From positions 1,739,445 to 1,803,444 of the forward strand of contig JAQFVV010006216.1 of assembly GCA_028023455.1 (NCBI GenBank): 64,000 nt of DNA, given 5' to 3'. The DNA is from Epiperipatus broadwayi. Lineage: Eukaryota > Onychophora > Udeonychophora > Euonychophora > Peripatidae. The position numbers and the translations under genes were made by a program. Within the stretch, counting starts at the first letter, position 1, and each line of letters starts with the position of its first letter. The notes under the pieces are model-generated. The model searched no databases. It was given only the letters and a program-made list of their open reading frames with translations, and was not told the DNA's origin. Below are positions 26,166 through 37,296 of this stretch, piece by piece.

Positions 26166-27012
26166 AGATCTGAGAAATACCTCTTTATTCAACTCATTTT
26201 ATTAATCAAAGAAAGACAATCTATATTTTTAAACATCTATTAGAAATGTAAAGCACATATAAATGTCTCTAGACACAAACTATTCAAGTAATCATTTTTC
26301 TGATCTTATTAACCTTCTTTAAAATTAATTTATACTTAATAGATTCTAATATTTTTCTTTAATTTTTGATTCTAATAGTCTTCCTGATTTATTTTATGAA
26401 TTTGAAGTTATAGTTTTTTGAATCATTCAGATTATTTTTAATAGGCAAGTTTTATATGTTTGAATATCTGTGGGTGTGCCTATATTTACAGACATAGACC
26501 TAAAACATTTACAAACACATTTTGATAATAGAAAATGTTTTATTAAAATAATTTTATAATTTCTTTATAAAAAATTTTATTGTTTAAAACAGTTATATAT
26601 TATTTAGGATCAACTTATTTTATTATGTCTGGAAGATTTAAAGTTTCACTTAACCTTTTCAGACTGAGGTCAAGGGTTAATAAGAGCGAAAATGAAGGTC
26701 AAATTTTAGACTTGAAAAAAAAGGAGTTGCTATTAAAATTTGATAGAGTCCAGATCAGCTGACAGTTACATTACCAATAAATCATATTTTGTATTTCTTA
26801 CCAATAATAAATTTTAAAAAAATGTCAATTTTGAAAAAAATTTGATCAGATGGTTTAATTAATGGAAGCCATGCTTTTTGGTAACAAAACGTGAGGTTTG
26901 AGATAGACTAACTTATATAAAATCTGACAATAAGTCTGTTAAAGAGAGCAAAATAAACTAAATTGCTTTCAAGAAATCAGATTGTTTTAAAGTTTTCTAC
27001 ATCAACATGGTG
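26166..27012. other. AT-rich sequence, no gene recognised
   Basis: The open frame at 26580-26762 shows no domain. Nothing else is supported. Confidence 0.5.
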
Positions 27013-27020
27013 GGCTAGAG

Positions 27021-27418
27021 CAGGGGTCCCCAACTCTATGCCCATGGGCACCTAGGTGCCCGCAGACCATTTTACGTGTGCCCGCTGCTATCCGAACATG
27101 ATAAAAAATTATCTGATACAAATAAATTTAATTTTTAAAATCTCTTATAAATCATTGTATTATATTGTAATCAAATTGTAGGGCATACTATATATACTTC
27201 TACAGCATAAAAATATAAATGTTAATTATATGTTAAAATTTTATTTTTGAAATAAATATTTTTTTGTACATTATGTGTATTATTAACAATATCCAACTAT
27301 AAATTTACATTGAAAAAATAAATGGTGCCTGCCATCTGGTTAAAAAAATAAATGGTGCCTGCCATCTGGCTGGTATTATAGAATGTGCCCTTAAGTGCAA
27401 AAAGATTGGGGACCCCTG
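27021..27418 (+). mobile_element. Non-autonomous hAT element (MITE) with intact ends
   Basis: The 398-bp element has terminal inverted repeats CAGGGGTCCCCAA at the left and TTGGGGACCCCTG at the right. The 8-bp direct repeat GGCTAGAG lies exactly outside both ends (27013-27020 and 27419-27426), as expected for hAT target-site duplication. It has no coding capacity. Inside, a segment ending AATGGTGCCTGCCATCTGG is tandemly duplicated with a 30-bp period (27313-27339 and 27343-27369). The perfect target duplication suggests a relatively late insertion or little decay. The strand is arbitrary. Confidence 0.93.
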
Positions 27419-27426
27419 GGCTAGAG

Positions 27427-29770
27427 ATATTCTGTTATGGGACTCTATTTGGCTACCAGAAAATCAATGCACATCAGAAAAATTTGATTCCAAAATATTA
27501 AAACATCTTATAACTGATTGCTAAATAAGAAAAAAGAAAGTTATTGCTCACCTGTGCTTTTAAATCTAAATGGAGCTAAGAAGTAAATGCTAAAATTTGT
27601 GAAACCATGCTATTTCATTTATGCCATTTGCTGAGTTTAAATCAAAGCAAAATGCTAAAATATATGAAAGACAGAAGTATCCATCTGTCTATTAGCATAA
27701 TTATACTTAGAAGAAATGAAGAAACAATTCCAGTGCCAAATGCTCCCTATGGAAGCAAGATATTTCACCATCATCATCACAGTAAAAAATAATTGCAAGC
27801 CCAAGTCAGAATAGGACTGTTCTAGTAAACTACTGTAATTGGTAATTCTATGCATGTTACATATTGGTGTGTGACTGTTGTCAAATTTTAAACCTTCAAC
27901 AAGCTGACTTTAAAATCATTGGACTCTTTGAAACCATTCCATTGCCTCAAAAGTAAAAAAAACTGGTAATATGAATTTTAATTATATTTTTTATCAGTGA
28001 CTATTAACAAATCTTTTTAATAATAAATCCATTATCTCTCTCTTTAAATCTCTGAACTTTAAATGAAAATCAATTATAGATTTTCAGTAATAATAGCTAT
28101 TGCATTATTAATGAATTATGTATTCTTAAATTATTACATGTAACCATTTATGTGTGTATTTTATTTTTATAAAATGTGTTTATTGTATATTGATTCAAAT
28201 ATTACAAAATGTTGGTTTATATTGTATGTTAAAAGGATTTAATAGTTTTTTTATTCATAATGGGAATTAACACATATAAGAATATAATTATGCTTACTTA
28301 CATGTATATTTCTTGAGCCTGAATGTTTAAAAAAATCGGTCAAAATTTAGCATTGGGCAAGATGGATTTTTTAAAAAAGTAATTAATGATCTAGATCAGT
28401 GGACAGTCAGATAGGTAATTTAAAGCTAATTTCCTTCAATGCTCTAATCTCTATAATGTGACTAACCTTTCTCAACTCATTTCACTTTTTAATATTGTTT
28501 AAATTTCTAAAGATGAAAATATATGTTATACACAATAGGTGAGTATGTGTGTGCATAGTGTTTATTTTTTTTAATGAAATGTTTTTTTAGGATATAAAAT
28601 TTTTATTTATTCACTATAGAAATTTATACATCCACATTACACTATAATATGAACATTCAGCACACATCATTTAAAAAAAAGGGAAGATCTTTGGTATTAT
28701 TAATATTATTATTTAAATGTAAACAATTTATCATTGTTAATTATATAAATGTTTATCTATATTATTAATGATCAATCGGTAATAAATGTTAATTTATTTT
28801 ATTAAGAAGCATATATCTTTCTTACAAGTTATTCATTGTCTTGTTAATTATGATCATTTATTATCACTGATGAATATTAATTGTTAAGTCATAATTTAAA
28901 TATAATAATGTTTTAGGTAAATAATTATAGGTTTATAAAAGATGAAATTTATGTTGTTAGTTCTAAAGCTGTGGTTGGAAGTATCATTATTATCATCATC
29001 ATCATCTTGTTAATCAATAGTCTAAATAAATGTGTTTAATAGACATATGAATAATGGTTTTCACTGTATTTATTATTTGTGAGCCATCATAAGATAGGAC
29101 TACCATGTAAGATCATCAAATGTCATTCAAGATAGTGAATTGCCACTGCTAAATAATATAGTGTTGAATATGAGTGAGTCAGACTTATGAGAATGTTGAA
29201 ATGGATTTATGATATTAAAATCTTATATAATAATTTTGTCGGATAATTTTATTTGCACAACTAAAGTATCATAAGGATGTTTTGTTTTCCTTAATGTTAA
29301 TGCAAATGTGATATGGTTCTAAAATCCAAAATCATACATCCGGTTTTAAATAATGTGCCAAAAAAGTTCAAACCAGGTACATATATAAGTAGGTATATGA
29401 TATAACTTGGTCTAAGGTTTAGATAGCCTAGAGGTACCCAGATAAACCATAGACACTTATAATAACTTTCAGTAAGCTTCAAAGCATACTAGCATATTAA
29501 TTTCATTTCCCCCCAAGATATTTTACTACTCTAATTTTTTGATAATTTTTATTAGTTACAATATACATACATACATGAAGGAAATGTTGTTAATTGATTT
29601 TAATTTAATGAGTTTCCTTTTCTTATTTTATTGCAAAATTTATTTTAAGTGCAAAAGAACAAATAATGGTCAATTATAAAATGCACATTAATATAATAAC
29701 TCTAGAAAAAATATCAATACAAAGAGCATAAATATTTCCCACACTCTCTTTCTGTTCTAGGCTTTTAAGA
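27427..29770. other. AT-rich sequence, no gene recognised
   Basis: Two overlapping opposite-strand open frames near 27607-27855 and one at 29297-29482 lack any motif. Short (ATC)n-like runs occur near 28990-29005. Confidence 0.5.
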
Positions 29771-29913
29771 CAGGATCATGTAGGGTTTGAACTTGGGTGC
29801 CCTACAGCTCCCCTGCCTATACAAGAAAATGTGACGATTGTTTTTTTCAGTTTTTATTTTATGCACATTATTGCAATTTTAACCACAGTCTAAAATGGAA
29901 TGGGCACAACATT

Positions 29914-29922
29914 CCCTCTCCT
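29914..29922 (-). other. Polypurine tract of the LTR element
   Basis: On the minus strand AGGAGAGGGAA lies directly before the 3-prime LTR-like start TGTTGTGCCC, the position where plus-strand priming occurs in LTR retrotransposons. Confidence 0.55.
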
Positions 29923-30229
29923 AATAAAAAAATCTTTACTTTAATTATCCATAACCAAAAAAACATTTTTTTTCATATCCTTTTCCTTTTGTAAGCCATA
30001 CAATTATCACAATAAATTGATCCAATGTTATATTACATATTATATTATTGTGATTTGCATAAAATTGCAAATGTATAATCATTTCATTTTTGATAGTTTC
30101 ATTTTCCATTTTTACTGGACATTTGTAATATACATCTTGAGGATTTATTTTATGTAAATTCAGGTCATAAAATCCATCTAGAAATATGGACTCTTGGTAC
30201 GATACATACTGTGACTTTAATTTATCCCT

Positions 30230-31553
30230 CTATAACATATATAATTGCCAGTTAATATATTTAACAATATTAGAATTTTGAGGCCACACCCACTTGTTGG
30301 TTAATATGTTGAGAACTAGATTTTTGATCATTTGGTTCTCTTCCTGAGATATTTGTTTCATCCTTTCTATTTCTTCTCTTAATTTAACTGCCTGATATTG
30401 TGCATGGAGTTTTTCCTCTGACTCCTTTCTCATCCTCTTCACTTCATAATCCATCTTAACCAGACTATTATTGATTTCCCTATATATTCTTTTCATTGGA
30501 AGATTTTGTTTTAGTTTCTTCTTTTAATGTAAGCACCTGATCTACATGGTATGGTTCCTCCAGCTTCCTTTGCATTCTCTTAACTTCATAACCCACATTA
30601 ATCTGACCTTTAGTCATCTCATCATATACACTCTTTACTGGGAGATTTTCTTAGTTTCTATGAGCATTTCTATTTCTTGAAGCTTATCATCCATCAATGT
30701 AATTGGTCTGTTTATGTTCTCATTTAATGTTTCATTCATTTCTTTTATATGTTGTTCTATTTTATCTTTTAACACTTGTAAGCCTTGACCACCTTCCTGT
30801 TTTATAACTTTAATAGATCCACATACTTTTTCCATCCTATCTTCTGAAAAGATTTTAGCTTTATCTTCTAATCTTTGACTATCTTCTTTTATACCTTCTG
30901 TACCTGTTTTATCCTTTTTTGGACTTTCTCCATATTTCTGTCTTATTTTCCCAGGTCATGATCCTTCTGCTATTGTTTTCAATAGAGTTATCTATCTTTT
31001 CTTTTAAACCTTCTATATTCCTTTTACCAGCTTCTCTTAGACTTTCTAAACCTTCTGTAATTCTTTTATTACCTTCTATATATTTTATCTATTTTCTTTT
31101 CTAAAGATTTATTGTTATCTTTTAAGACCTCTTAAACTTCCTAAACTTTTTTCCAGATTTATCTATCTTTTGCTCTAAATGTTGGAACATATGCAACATC
31201 ATTATTTCCATCTCTGATGGTGCTTTGTTTTCTGTATCTGGCAAATTTCTGGCTCTTCAGCTAGTTTCTGTGGTTGAGACTGCACTATTGTCACTAACTA
31301 TAGGGGCATTTTTCTCAACTTCTCTTACCATTGGTAATCTAAATGAAACCTCCACATTCTCTTCTTGAATATAAAAATTACTAATTCCAGGGATCAGGGC
31401 ACTTTTCTCCTTCATAACCATCTCAGCAGTATCATTCAATTCACTCATTTTCTTAAAATTCAATATATTCAGTCCAAGCTCCCTGACCACCAAGAACCAG
31501 CACATCCATTCCCTTTCTGAGATACATCTTCGACTGACTGACTTGCCTTTCAC
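30230..31553 (-). pseudogene. Gag-like coiled-coil protein, frameshifted
   Basis: Three minus-strand pieces follow one another. The first runs 31553-31257 and begins MKGKSVSRRCISEREWMCW. The second runs 30835-30635 and is lysine/glutamate-rich. The third runs 30496-30230 and includes EEKLHAQYQAVKLREEIERM. Between them, shifted frames read continuously charged, heptad-like sequence (for example RNIEGLKEKIDNSIENNS), so this was one coiled-coil protein of more than 400 residues. Position after a tRNA-primed leader and before a purine tract suggests Gag. There is no zinc knuckle and no known domain that I recognise, so the Gag call is by context. Confidence 0.5.
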
Positions 31554-32686
31554 CTTGCTGTCTCATGATTTCAATAAAAAAAATTAATATCCATCATTTA
31601 ATGAATTACCTTGACAGTAAGCTATATAGTAGACATTAATCTATACAGTACATCCATATTTATAATAGCCCAAATATTATATTCATATATTCTCTTAGAG
31701 ATCTGACTGATACTGGCAGCCAACAGAATGATTAGCAGTTGACATTTCATGATATAAATAAAATAATTCAGTCACAGCACTATAATAATTCAGTCACAGC
31801 ACTATAAGCACAATGCATCATGAACACTCAGAAGACTATCCCAATTCAATCACCTTCAAACTGCCACAACCCTTGATAGAATGATGCAATCTCTGTTGCA
31901 ATGCCCCGAGTCTTTCAAATCATATGAGCTGAAATATATAAAATGCCTTGACCTCTCTCTCTTGTAGTCTTATATAGCAAATATCAAAATGCCCTGCTTA
32001 TTTCAAGTCTTATGGACTATAGAATGCATAAGAAATCTATGCCTTGATCTCTCTCTTGGGAGACTTATAGCTGATATCATGGCAGTACTACTGTTAACTG
32101 CTTCATGATAAATATTAACAACTTATAAATTGGGTTGGAGCAGTGAATGTGATGGATAAGTCATGGGTTACATAAATACACAGCATTCTCAAGGGAATGA
32201 CAAAACTCTCCATCCATCACCAATAAATGCAATCTAGCTAACCAAACTCCAACAATCAAATATCCAATCCAACCTCCAAAATCATAGACTTTCTATAAAA
32301 TGAATTTCCCAAACATACATGAAATTATTATTCCATGATTCACAACTATCAATATGGCTATCCCTATGTTGCAATAAACCATTCATTAATAAATCAAATG
32401 TTTTAAAAAAATCCTGTCTAATTTAACACTGACCCAAGTATTGATATCCATATATTTTAAAAATTGAAAAACTAAGCTGTTTTATGGCTGTACCCATTTA
32501 TCAACATCGATGAAAGAAATAACATAACAATAAACATCATCATATACAAGTCTAAAATAAGAACATATGGCCAAGGCAATTCTATGAAAAGACAAAAAAA
32601 AATTTACACCTAAAAAAATTTTTTTTTTACCACATATCTCTCATCATTATATAGACTACTTTTCTCAGGTAGATAGCATATCTAGG

Positions 32687-32704
32687 GCCCCACATTGGGT
32701 GCCA
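32687..32704 (-). other. Primer-binding site complementary to tRNA-Lys (CUU), CpG-decayed
   Basis: The minus strand reads TGGCACCCAATGTGGGGC. The canonical site for tRNA-Lys(CUU) is TGGCGCCCAACGTGGGGC. The two differences are exactly CG to CA and CG to TG, the signature of cytosine deamination at methylated CpG. Confidence 0.7.
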
Positions 32705-32779
32705 TTTACAACCCATTAAAATGTGTAGTGTATGCACATTATTGCAATTTTAGCCACAGGTTAAAATGTAATGGGCACA

Positions 32780-33347
32780 ATTTATATGGATGGAGAATTA
32801 AAAAAAGATTTAAAAAATAATACTTATTTTTTGAAAAATGATTAAAGTTATTCTGGATTGTAAAAATTTAACTTCCCACAAATAAGATTAAAATTATTAT
32901 ATAACTAACAGATATTACATATTCATTTTGAAAGATTGAACTGACAGATATAAATAGACCTTTACACCAAATTAAAAGGTTCATCAAAAATGTATATTTG
33001 CTATTGTAGTCTATTTTTTCTTAGCATCCATTCTGTATAATTAGAGTTACATACCAGTATAACTTTGAGAACTTGCTAAACAACTCAAGGCTTTAATAAA
33101 ACTTCAAGGTATCATTATCAATGTAGATCAATTCCTGATCCTTGAGTTATCTATTCAAAGTATATGAGAGTTTAGCATACTTGTTGCTTAACTATTTTAA
33201 AATCTTTTTGAGTTTGCATTTCTGAAAAAAATATGTTTTTCAATAAATATATTTTCCATAATTGTTTTCATGATGTTCAAATTTATTAATCAGTGTATTA
33301 TTTGCCATATAAATCTCTACTCAAACTATTTATACATTCATCTCTTT
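32780..33347. other. AT-rich sequence, no gene recognised
   Basis: It lies between the LTR remnant and the piggyBac-like element. Nothing is supported. Confidence 0.5.
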
Positions 33348-33351
33348 TTAA

Positions 33352-35887
33352 CCCTTTGAGACCGAAAACCGCCTGTTTACGCATTAAAAAAAGTTTACAA
33401 TTTCGACCGCAATAGCGTGCAAACCGTATACGTCACAGTTACACTTTTTTTTTCTTTCTCTCCGCCATTTTTCTATCTTTTTGTACGTCTAAAAATTTTT
33501 TCTGTGCGATGAAAATTAGATTTTTTATAGCAATTTTTGTAAAGTACATTATTAAAATTTTGTAATTTTTTTTATCTTTCTAGATTTTATCAACCGATAA
33601 AAAAAATATACGGAGAAAACAATTATTTTCGCCGCTAAATGTAATTACGTTTATAACGAACTTTTCTGTTGATGTGTTTGATTTTGAGGTTTCGTATTCC
33701 CCATTACCTGTAAGTATTCAACATTCATCATCATCATCTCCCACTAATATATAATAATTGCTTGTAATTCCTTTGGGTTATTTATTTTATTTTATTTACT
33801 GTTTTTATACATTTCATTGTAGATAAGTTTTTATTCATTTTATAGCATACTTTGCTATTATGGTTTGCTATATAATAATGCATAATTTAACTCACTCTTA
33901 CCCTCATGATATTCCAATAATGTAGTAATTATTTTTTACATGCATAACTTAGAATTTACTACGTTTTTATTCATTTCATTGTAGATAACTTTTTATTCAT
34001 TTTATAGCATACTTTGCAGATAACTTTTTATTCATTTGATAGCATACTTTGCTATTATGGTTTGTTATGTAATAATGCATAATTTAGCTCACTCTTACCC
34101 TCATGATATTCCAATAATGTAGTAATTATTTTTTACATGCATAACTTAGAATTTACTACATTTTTATTCGTTTCATTATAGATAACTTTTTATTTATTTG
34201 ATAGCATACTTTGCTATTATGGTTTGCTATGTAATAATGCATAATTTAGCTCACTCTTACCCTCATGATATTCCAATAATGTAGTAATTATTTTTTACAT
34301 GCATAACTTAGAATTTACTACGTTTTTATTCATTTCATTGTAGATAACTTTTTATTCATTTTATAGCATACTTTGCAGATAACTTTTTATTCATTTGATA
34401 GCATACTTTGCTATTATGGTTTGCTATGTAATAATGCATAATTTAGCTCACTCTTACCCTCATGATATTCCAATAATGTAGTAATTATTTTTTACATGCA
34501 TAACTTAGAATTTACTACATTTTTATTCGTTTCATTATAGATAACTTTTTATTTATTTGATAGCATACTTTGCTATTATGGTTTGCTATGTAATAATGCA
34601 TAATTTAGCTCACTCTTACCCTCATGATATTCCAATAATGTAGTAATTATTTTTTACATGCATAACTTAGAATTTACTACATTTTTATTCGTTTCATTAT
34701 AGATAACTTTTTATTTATTTGATAGCATACTTTGCTATTATGGTTTGCTATGTAATAATGCATAATTTAGCTCACTCTTACCCTCATGATATTCCAATAA
34801 TGTAGTAATTATTTTTTACATGCATAACTTAGAATTTACTACGTTTTTATTCATTTCATTGTAGATAACTTTTTATTCATTTTATAGCATACTTTGCAGA
34901 TAACTTTTTATTTATTTGATAGCATACTTTGCTATTATGGTTTGCTATGTAATAATGCATAATTTAGCTCACCCTTACCAGTTGCTCCACATCATCATCA
35001 TCAGTTATTTTGAAATTGATTTTGCTCATGCATTTATATTTTCAACAATTTGCAAACTGTCTTCAAACTATCCACTCTGTTCTGTGAAACTAACAAGGTG
35101 AAAAAAATAAATACCTCACAATGCTGAATCAACAGTCATCATCATCTCCCACTCATATATAATAATTGCTTGTAATTCCTTTTGATTATTTATTTTATTT
35201 TATTTACTATGTTGTTATTCATTTTATTTTAGAAACAAATTTTTAAATTATTTATTTGCATATTTGGCAATTATGATCTGCCATGAAATAATGCATAATT
35301 TATCTCGCCCCACCCCTGATTTTTCAATAATATAGTCATTATTTTTTACCCCCATAACTTAGAATTTACTAAAGTTATTACTGTTATTTTTTTTTTGATC
35401 CTCACTAAAACCTTGCATTTCTAATAGATATCCCGCATAGAGGGCCTAGAAAAACAACTGCTTGCAAAAATAGAACACATAGAGTGTCAAGCAGAAAAAA
35501 GAGATTGAAATGGTCACCTTTTGCCACATTACACCAACAATCTGTAACTCAGGTAGGTCATGTTATATATTATTTTTTTCTGCATTTTATGACGAATGTG
35601 ATGAAGCTGTCTATGAAATTGTCATTTTAGGCTATATCTTTCAAAATTGAGAGTTTGTGAACCAATGTAAAAATAAAGATATATAAAATGTGAAAAATCT
35701 CCTTTCTTTAATTATTTTTTTGTGGTAATGACTATTTTATCAGCTTCATTACATTCTTTCATATTTGCACTTTCTAAAAATGTATATATATTTGTTATTT
35801 ATTGTAATAAATTAGACATTTCATTTAAAATTGTATGTCCTGTAATTTTTTCTGTGAATTCAAAATGGCCGTTCAGGTCACAAGGGG
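33352..35887. mobile_element. piggyBac-like non-autonomous element
   Basis: The left end CCCTTTGAGACCG follows TTAA (33348-33351). The right end, read inward, is CCCCTTGTGACCTG and is followed by TAAA, a one-base change from TTAA. CCCTTTG-type ends at TTAA sites are typical of the piggyBac superfamily. The left 150 bp are unusually rich in CpG for this window. The interior is mostly a tandem array, and I see no transposase core. A short block at 35428-35552 lies between an AG and a GTAGGT and encodes a Lys/Arg-rich stretch with one Cys; it might be an exon relic of a C-terminal region, but this is weak. Confidence 0.6.
33725..35215 (+). repeat. Tandem array with alternating 197- and 162-bp units, plus flanking direct repeats
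   Basis: The landmark CCCTCATGATATTCC occurs at 33901, 34098, 34260, 34457, 34619 and 34781, with a degenerate seventh near 34977. The spacings are 197, 162, 197, 162, 162 and 197. The long unit differs by a 35-bp internal duplication beginning AGATAACTTTTTATTC. A separate 70-bp direct repeat (CATCATCATCTCCCACT onward) brackets the array at about 33730 and 35145. Units are almost identical, so amplification is recent. Confidence 0.93.
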
Positions 35888-35891
35888 TAAA

Positions 35892-36289
35892 TAAATAATC
35901 TAAGAGAATGTAACAAAACAAAACAAAAATAAAAATATTAATAAAAACAACAATGTTTTTTCTTCTTAAAATTAGTATATTAATTAAATAAATATAAAAT
36001 AAAGCATCTTAAATATAATTTTATGAGCACTTTTAATCTAGCCTTTTAAAAATTACTTTTTACTAGTACTATTATTTTAAATACATATATAAACATATAA
36101 ATGATAAATTGTCTTCAACAGTATATATTGTAAGATTGAATAAATCTGGGGTGGTAGAAATATCATAGCAAATAAAATAAGATAATTCAGTAATACTAAT
36201 TTAAATAATGGAATAAAATATTAAAGTAATTTATTAAGATATTAAAATAAGAGATATTAAAGGATGATATTAAAGTAATTTTAGTAATT
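35892..36289. other. AT-rich sequence, no gene recognised
   Basis: Nothing supported. Confidence 0.5.
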
Positions 36290-37035
36290 TTTACTATTTA
36301 AAGAGTGCATGAGATCATGATATAATAAAATATAATATTAAAGTAGTAAAATAATAAAGTATTAAAGTAAGATCTAAAGTAAGAGATAGTAATGTTTAAT
36401 ATCCAAAAATCTGTCAAAAATATAAGTAATTTTATATATTCAAAAGGCAGCATAAGATTAACAGATCTTTGAGAGATCAGCCTAGTTAACTCCTTAAGCA
36501 ATTACAAGTACCATTAACCATACAACAACCATCAATAAGTAAAACTAAGCAATCCTCAAAATAACCATTCATTATCAAGAATAGTCAACAATAAAATAAA
36601 TCAATAGTCAATCTTGTGGCTAGATTAAAAATGGGTCAAATGAGTCTACTTTGGAGTAGGCTAACAATTGAGCCATTGCCAGCTTGGACAATTATTTAAA
36701 CATTACTTTGGATATACCAAACTTAAGTGTTCATACATTAGAATACATAATCATTCAAAACAATAATGCTGGGATATTACAACATGATTATCATCATCAA
36801 AGTTCTGGCCACTTAGTACATTGATGTAATAGCCAACTATAAATTTCATTTTTAATAAAATGACACTAAAATAAAATGTTGTTCATGGGTTTAAAAAAAT
36901 ATAATCTTATGCACCAACCAGGATATATCAATCATAGTGGATGCCCCTTAAGCTGTAAATACATCTCCATTCATATAATCAGACCATTATGCATGAATCT
37001 AGCTTAAAGAACATAAGCTCTATAACTGCTACTGT
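36290..37035. repeat. Dispersed repeat D, copy 1
   Basis: About 700 bp that align as a diverged reverse complement with 61950-62680. Shared landmarks include TGCTGGGAT beside AACAATAA, GTGGCCA/TGGCCAC next to ACTAAGTG, CCAACCAGGAT/ATCCTGGTTGG, and TGAGATCATGAAATC-like ends. No coding frame is shared. Confidence 0.65.
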
Positions 37036-37264
37036 GACTAAAATATGATGACTTACATAATATTCTAAAAACTTAGAATCAAATACAATGAAATAATTTG
37101 AACAAAGAAATACAAGTTTATTAATAACAATACAAATGATATTAAGGTCTCTAGAATATAGCTATATACAATATAAACCTTGTGATTTTGATTAAATTAT
37201 AAAATGTAAGTTATTACATTTTGATTTACATTATTAATATACAAAATTAAATTTATTACATGGG

Positions 37265-37296
37265 TTTACATATATGTTCTAATAGGTTTACTTAAA
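37265..37296 (+). repeat. 32-bp direct repeat, left
   Basis: TTTACATATATGTTCTAATA and the following 12 bases recur at 39196-39227 with three substitutions. The pair brackets a segment with GC-richer blocks. Confidence 0.7.

Larger units (their letters stand above)
29771..32779 (-). mobile_element. LTR retrotransposon remnant with gag-like region, no pol
   Basis: The element runs on the minus strand. A short LTR-like end at 32705-32779 (starting TGTGCCCATT) is followed by a primer-binding site, a leader of about 1.1 kb, a coiled-coil gag-like region, a purine tract, and a second LTR-like start TGTGCCCATT at 29908. About 48 bp, including TTGCAATAATGTGCAT, are shared by both ends. No protease, reverse transcriptase or integrase motif is visible, so it is either a non-autonomous element or one with pol deleted. 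The LTR lengths and outer ends are not resolved, because the two ends diverge after the shared block. Confidence 0.6.

Noticed and set aside
28867-28873. Isolated CTGATGA on the plus strand
   Set aside because: No stem II, no GAAA and no closing helix nearby. Chance occurrence.
35428-35552. Exon-like block between AG and GTAGGT in the piggyBac-like element
   Set aside because: Only one frame is open, with a single Cys and no convincing match to the piggyBac C-terminal cysteine region. Too short to call.
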